From Acidobacteria bacterium bin61 (GTDB taxonomy: Bacteria > Acidobacteriota > Vicinamibacteria > Marinacidobacterales > Marinacidobacteraceae), in contig MPMW01000010.1 in NCBI GenBank assembly GCA_002238705.1, forward strand, positions 1 through 41,429: a stretch of 41,429 nt of DNA, written 5' to 3'. The notes beneath the pieces were generated by a model. That model did not search any database and was not told the DNA's origin. It saw only the letters and a program-made list of their open reading frames with translations. Positions within the stretch are counted from its first letter, which is position 1; every line of letters starts with the position of its first letter. Shown here piece after piece: positions 37,617 through 41,429 of the stretch. A program made the translations under genes and the position numbers.

Positions 37617-38426
37617 CTAGCGAGGGGCGGGGCTCATCGCCCGCGCCACGGTGAGAACGTCCACCGCTCCCGTCCCGGCCCGGATCAGGGCCCGCACCGC
37701 TGCCTCGGCGGTGCTTCCGGTGGTGAACACGTCGTCGACCAGCAGCAGGGGCCGGCCCGCCAAGTCTTCGGGCAGGCGCCCCACCCGGAACGCGCCCCGC
37801 ACGTTGGCACGCCGCGCACTCGGGCTGACGAGCGTCTGCGGAGGCCGGGACCGCCGGCGCAACACCCCGCGCACCAGTGGAATTCCGAGTCTTCGGGCAA
37901 TCGGCCGGGCGAGCAGCTCCGCCTGGTTGAAACCACGGCGCCGGCTCCGCCAGAACGGGAGCGGAACCGCTACCGCGGCCACGGGAAACATCCCCGCGGT
38001 GCCGAGCTCCGGATCCCGGGGAGCACGGCGAAAGGCGCTGACGGCCGGTCCCGCGAGGAGTTCGGCGAGCACCTCCCGGCGCCGGAACTTGAGCTCCAGC
38101 AGGGCCCGCTGGAACACCCCCTCGTACGGCGCGGCGGCCGCCGCTATCCGGAACGGCCGCCGGCGCACCCGGCAGGCGCCGCAGAGCCCCGCCTTCGCCG
38201 AGGGCGCCAGGAACAGGCCGCACCGGGGGCAAACGGGGGCCACGAGTGGGCGCAACCGTTCGATGCACTCCGGACAGGCCGGGCTCAGCAGTGGATCCTC
38301 GAGAACTTCGTCACAAAGACAGCAGTACCCGGGGAAGACGAGCTGTCCGAAGGAGCGCCTCCACCGGACCGCGGCGGCATCTCCCGAGCGGCCGGTCCGG
38401 CGCCCCGGGATCGGCTTGGTGCGCAT
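37617..38426 (-). CDS. comF: ComF-family phosphoribosyltransferase-like protein
   Basis: 269 aa, ATG 38426. N-terminal zinc-finger region with CCLCDEVLEDPLLSPACPEC and CPRCGLFLAPSAKAGLCGAC (four CxxC pairs), then a type I phosphoribosyltransferase domain: VPLPFWRSRRRGFNQAELLA, RRRSRPPQTLVSPSARRANV, and PRPP loop PLLLVDDVFTTGSTAEAAVR. ComF proteins help single-strand DNA uptake during transformation in some bacteria and have amidophosphoribosyltransferase-like folds; whether this organism is competent cannot be judged here. Confidence 0.92.
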   Translation of the reverse strand: MRTKPIPGRRTGRSGDAAAVRWRRSFGQLVFPGYCCLCDEVLEDPLLSPACPECIERLRPLVAPVCPRCGLFLAPSAKAGLCGACRVRRRPFRIAAAAAPYEGVFQRALLELKFRRREVLAELLAGPAVSAFRRAPRDPELGTAGMFPVAAVAVPLPFWRSRRRGFNQAELLARPIARRLGIPLVRGVLRRRSRPPQTLVSPSARRANVRGAFRVGRLPEDLAGRPLLLVDDVFTTGSTAEAAVRALIRAGTGAVDVLTVARAMSPAPR

Positions 38427-38489
38427 CCGGCGCTACGGCGGATCAGGGAACGTCAGGCAGGCCGGTCCGGCGGCGAAGGGGCGTTGCCG

Positions 38490-39308
38490 CTACAGGATCC
38501 GGACGTCCGTGACGACGCCGGCGGCGCACAACCTGACGTAAAGGTCCGTGACCATCACCCAGACCAGGCTGGCCCACGCAAAGTTCATGTGGCGCAGGTT
38601 GAACCAGCCGGCGCATTCGTAGGCGCACCGGCTGAGTGGCCGCCCCGAGAGCCGGTTCAGGAACCCGCCCGCCAGATGACGCAGCGAATGACATCCGAAG
38701 GTGTATCCCGCGAGCAGAAACGCGTTCACCGCCATCACCAGAGTCCCGACCCCGATACCGAAGGAGACCTCTCCCGTGGCGCCATCGGCGAATCGGGTCG
38801 CTCCCCACGTGTAGTAGAGGTGGAGCCCGATCCAGACCACCGCGATGTAGAGGAAATAGCGGTGCACGTTCTGGAGGATGAGCGGGAAGCTGTTCTCGCC
38901 CCGGTAGGTGTTCCAGGGCTTGCCCACCGTGCAGGAGGCCGGGCTCGCCCAGAAGGCCTTGTAGTAGGAACCCCGGTAGTAGTAGCAGGTGAGCCGCAAC
39001 CCCGCCGGCGCCCAGAACAGGAAGACCCCGGGCGCCCAGGGGAGAAAGGCCGGCCACGACGCGGGCTTCGGCCCGAACCAGGCGTGCCCGGTGTCCGAGA
39101 AGAGCACCGGCACGTGAATCGGGGACACGTAGTTGCCGAATTCCGCGCCGTGATGCGCGAAGACGGCCCAGGTGGAGTAGATGACGAACGCGCTCAGGCC
39201 AACAAAAGTGGCGGTCGGGGTGACCCACCAGGGATCCCGGCGCCTCGTCGCTCCAAAACTCTGGGGAGACGGCAGGACGCCGCTGAGTTGAGGGAGCGAT
39301 GGAGCCAC
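38490..39308 (-). CDS. five-helix membrane protein resembling Sdh1-type succinate dehydrogenase anchor
   Basis: 272 aa, ATG 39308. Five hydrophobic segments (about 30-50, 85-105, 143-168, 183-204 and 243-264). Conserved features: LRLTCYYYRGSYYKAFWASP, GENSFPLILQNVHRYFLYIA, FGIGVGTLVMAVNAFL, GYTFGCHSLRHLAGG, and HMNFAWASLVWVMVTDLYVR. As I recall, this pattern is that of the membrane subunit of Sdh1-type succinate dehydrogenases of mycobacteria and relatives; several His could bind haem. No flavoprotein or iron-sulfur subunit is adjacent. No other family came to mind that fits as well. Confidence 0.55.
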   Translation of the reverse strand: MAPSLPQLSGVLPSPQSFGATRRRDPWWVTPTATFVGLSAFVIYSTWAVFAHHGAEFGNYVSPIHVPVLFSDTGHAWFGPKPASWPAFLPWAPGVFLFWAPAGLRLTCYYYRGSYYKAFWASPASCTVGKPWNTYRGENSFPLILQNVHRYFLYIAVVWIGLHLYYTWGATRFADGATGEVSFGIGVGTLVMAVNAFLLAGYTFGCHSLRHLAGGFLNRLSGRPLSRCAYECAGWFNLRHMNFAWASLVWVMVTDLYVRLCAAGVVTDVRIL

Positions 39309-39365
39309 GCAGGCCGAAATTCTACCGGAGGATCAGAGGGGCGCCGGCGAGGCGCCGGCCTCCCG

Positions 39366-40718
39366 TCAGACGACGGGCGGTGAAGACCCGTCCCGGCCCA
39401 CCGGCACGGGCCGGACCTCCTCCACATCCAGCCTGACGCCTCCGTAGGTCCCGCATTCGGCACAGCTGTCGCTCCAGTCCGCCTGCCGCGTGCCGCACCC
39501 GGAACAGGCGTACTCGGCTGACAGCGACGGCGCGGCGGAGATCACCTCGCGGGCGCGGATCACGGCTTCGGCGAGGTCGCCGCGGCCCTCCAGGATGCGG
39601 GAGAGACGCGCCCCCAGCGCCGGGGCGGCGGTCCGGGGGAGGTTGGCAAAGCTCTTGAGAGCGTCGTCAAGCATGTAGAGGCGGTCGTAGAGCTTTCCCA
39701 GGAGGTACTGGCTCTCGGCGGGACTTTCGGCAGTTCCGATCGCCCGCTTCCAGACCGAAATCGCGTCCTCCGGACAGGTCCGGTCGAGGTAGTAGTCCTG
39801 AAGCGCCGAGAGCGGGGCCGTAGCTCCCGTCTGCTCGAACGCCTTCTGCCAGGTATCGACCGCCGCCCTTTCGTTACCGCCGGCCAGGTATGCCTCCCCG
39901 AGACGCACCCAGGCGGGCACGGCGCCCGGATCCTCTTCGAGGATCGCCCGGAATACGCGGGCTGCCTCGGCCGGCTCGCCCGCTTCGAGAAGCTCCTTGC
40001 CGTAAGCGTGGCGGAGCGCCAGCGTCCGCTGTTCTTCGGCGGCGCGGGCGGAGGGAGGAACGTGGGAGAGGAGCTGCTGCTGGACCGAAAGGGCGGTGCG
40101 GTTCTCACCCGACGCGACGAGGATGTCGCGAAGCCGGGCGAGGGCCTCGGCCGGAGCTTCGGGGTCCTCGGAGATGGTCTTCTCGAGCAGCGCCCGCGCC
40201 TGCTCCCGCTCTCCCGTCGCTAGCCGGGCCTCGGCCAGCGCGTAGGACACCGCGTGGTTCCCGCGATCCTCGGTGAGCGCCTGCTCCAGGGCTTCGGCCG
40301 CTTCCTCCGGCCGCCCGAGCTGCATGAGGCATTCGGCCTTCCGGCGGAGCGTCTTCAGATCGGCTCCCGCGTACTCCTGAGCCGCTTCGAGACTGAGGAG
40401 CGCCTCCGACCACCGGCCGGACGCCATTTCGTCGAGCCCGTCGAGATACAGCCGCTCGCCTTCCTCGAGATCCTGGCGTCCGCGCCGGAGACGCCGCTCG
40501 CGAACCAGGCGCCGGACCCGGCCCGCCAGATCGAAGGCCAGGGCGATGGCGGCCCCGAGACCGACGCCGGCGAACATGACCTTCCAGAGCTCGACCCGAA
40601 TCGGGAGGAAGAAGGGCAGCGTGACGGTCACGAACTGCGCGTTGGACGCAACGACCACCAGAAGCAGGCCTGCCGTCAGCAGGACCGCCACTACGAACAA
40701 CAGGGTGCGAATGCCCAT
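39366..40718 (-). CDS. LapA-LapB fusion protein (TPR and rubredoxin-like zinc domain)
   Basis: 450 aa, ATG 40718. Residues 1-75 look like LapA/DUF1049: a first membrane helix (LLFVVAVLLTAGLLLVVVAS), N-A-Q-F-V-T-V-T-L-P-F-F, and a second helix (KVMFAGVGLGAAIALAFDLA). Then about eight TPR-like helical repeats (90-385), and a C-terminal rubredoxin-like zinc site YACSGCGTRQADWSDSCAEC with two CxxC pairs, as in LapB (YciM). In E. coli, LapA and LapB are separate adjacent proteins; LapB directs FtsH to degrade LpxC and so limits LPS synthesis. Here both are in one chain. 24 nt after rsfS. Confidence 0.8.
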   Translation of the reverse strand: MGIRTLLFVVAVLLTAGLLLVVVASNAQFVTVTLPFFLPIRVELWKVMFAGVGLGAAIALAFDLAGRVRRLVRERRLRRGRQDLEEGERLYLDGLDEMASGRWSEALLSLEAAQEYAGADLKTLRRKAECLMQLGRPEEAAEALEQALTEDRGNHAVSYALAEARLATGEREQARALLEKTISEDPEAPAEALARLRDILVASGENRTALSVQQQLLSHVPPSARAAEEQRTLALRHAYGKELLEAGEPAEAARVFRAILEEDPGAVPAWVRLGEAYLAGGNERAAVDTWQKAFEQTGATAPLSALQDYYLDRTCPEDAISVWKRAIGTAESPAESQYLLGKLYDRLYMLDDALKSFANLPRTAAPALGARLSRILEGRGDLAEAVIRAREVISAAPSLSAEYACSGCGTRQADWSDSCAECGTYGGVRLDVEEVRPVPVGRDGSSPPVV

Positions 40719-40742
40719 CGGTTTCTTCTTGTCGGTCCGATT

Positions 40743-41144
40743 CTATGGTGTGACCGAAGTGCGGGCAGCCGCGTCTGCGGCGTCCGCGCCTGGCGGCTCC
40801 GGGTACCAGCGGGCGGCGTCGCCCCAGAGTTTTTCGAGTTGATAGAGCTCGCGGCTCTCCGGCGAGAAGACGTGGACGACGAAGTCCACGTAGTCGGCGA
40901 GCAGCCAGCCCGCCGCGGGATACCCCTCGAGATGGATGGGCTTGCGGCCGACACGCTCCCGGATCCGGCGTTCCACGGCGTCCACGATCGTCCTGCGGCG
41001 GCGCTCGCTCGCGGCCGTGGCGATCACGAAGAAATCGGTAAAGCCGGCGAGGCCGCGGAGATCGAGGACCAAGACGTCTTCGGCCTTTTCGAGTTGCGCG
41101 ACTTCGGCGGAAAACCGGGCGCAGAACTCCGGGGAGTCGTTCAA
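40743..41144 (-). CDS. rsfS: ribosomal silencing factor RsfS
   Basis: 133 aa, TTG start at 41144 overlapping the nadD stop (TTGA). DUF143/RsfS family: KAEDVLVLDLRGLAGFTDFF, VIATAASERRRRTIVDAVER, WLLADYVDFVVHVFSPESRE, and YQLEKLWGDA. RsfS binds ribosomal protein uL14 and blocks joining of the subunits in starvation. The C-terminal tail after WGDAARW is a short Ala-rich extension. nadD-rsfS is a widely conserved pair. Confidence 0.95.
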   Translation of the reverse strand: MNDSPEFCARFSAEVAQLEKAEDVLVLDLRGLAGFTDFFVIATAASERRRRTIVDAVERRIRERVGRKPIHLEGYPAAGWLLADYVDFVVHVFSPESRELYQLEKLWGDAARWYPEPPGADAADAAARTSVTP

Positions 41145-41429
41145 CGGTAAAGGCCCCTTGCGGCGATGCGGGAAGCAACGCGGGAAGGCAGGAGGCCGGA
41201 GACCGAACCCTGCGCGCGGAGGAGTTCCCGAATCCGCTGGGACTCGGGATCGGGAAGGGAGATGTTCATGGTGAAGACCCGCGGCGGGGTCAGGGAACGC
41301 GACAGATCATCGGTCACCCGGGCCCGGAAGCGGGGGGGAAGGACGGAAACGGCCTCTTCGATCGAGCATCCGGACCTGCGGTGCACGAGCACCGGATGCC
41401 TCTCGAGCAACGTCTCGTAGCGGCTCCAG
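41141..41429 (-). CDS. nadD: nicotinate-nucleotide adenylyltransferase NadD, C-terminal part (partial)
   Basis: Open at the window edge; about 95 residues, starting WSRYETLLERHPVLVHRR. The C-terminus (RIRELLRAQGSVSGLLPSRV, then RIAARGLYR and stop) is the typical ISSTxIR-like end of NadD, although the usual SST before the Arg reads DPESQ here. NadD adenylylates nicotinate mononucleotide in NAD synthesis. The nucleotide-binding N-terminus is outside the window. Identity is supported by coupling to rsfS. Confidence 0.85.
   Translation of the reverse strand, partial: WSRYETLLERHPVLVHRRSGCSIEEAVSVLPPRFRARVTDDLSRSLTPPRVFTMNISLPDPESQRIRELLRAQGSVSGLLPSRVASRIAARGLYR

Overview
The window is GC-rich, densely packed bacterial chromosome made almost entirely of core genes. 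LPS-linked LapA/LapB-type proteins and a Sec-exported KatG point to a diderm (Gram-negative type) bacterium. A complete mraZ-to-ftsZ division and cell-wall cluster followed by pgeF, a dnaG-rpoD-tRNA junction, and an Sdh1-like membrane anchor would fit Acidobacteriota or a neighbouring phylum. That placement is inference from gene order and protein style, not a phylogeny.

Layout. 1-4856 (+): 3' end of dnaG, a 356-nt leader, rpoD, a CAT-anticodon tRNA (probably tRNA-Ile2), a coiled-coil zinc-ribbon protein and a B12-type radical SAM protein. 5033-8472: a peroxide-response pair, oxyR (+) and an exported catalase-peroxidase katG (-), tail to tail around a terminator hairpin; matching OxyR-type operators lie at both 5' ends. 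8537-27284 (-): the dcw cluster, transcribed mraZ, rsmH, ftsL, ftsI, murE, murF, mraY, murD, ftsW, murG, murC, ftsQ, ftsA, ftsZ, then pgeF. Most junctions are 1- to 4-nt stop/start overlaps, and upstream of mraZ there is a 10-bp-periodic MraZ-type operator. 27600-30360: ychF (-) and a divergent lipoprotein of the erythromycin-esterase fold (+). 30272-34545 (-): topoisomerase IV, parC then parE. 34593-41429: a small DUF2752 membrane protein (+), facing a minus-strand run read nadD, rsfS, a LapA-LapB fusion, an Sdh1-like membrane anchor, comF, an S1/P1-like pseudo-nuclease, an ECF-like sigma factor, a STAS protein, an unknown 93-aa protein and a DUF1573 protein.

The most important thing for a reader is that six short GC-homopolymer blocks (in katG, ftsZ, murE, ftsI, ftsL and at the end of the esterase gene) share one architecture: a flanking sequence is present twice, both copies decay toward a pure G/C core, and deleting one copy restores the conserved protein or the reading frame (78, 90, about 35-38, 89, 85 and 65 nt). 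They look like assembly or sequencing scars, so the broken murE, ftsI and ftsL genes and the apparent FtsL-FtsI fusion should not be taken as biology before checking reads.

Real biology worth following: the OxyR and MraZ operators, a two-hairpin intergenic repeat whose stems covary, an FtsZ with a roughly 150-residue N-terminal extension, and a translationally coupled sigma-STAS-unknown-DUF1573 operon preceded by a nuclease-like protein that has lost its metal ligands. No CRISPR array, prophage, insertion sequence or defence island was seen.
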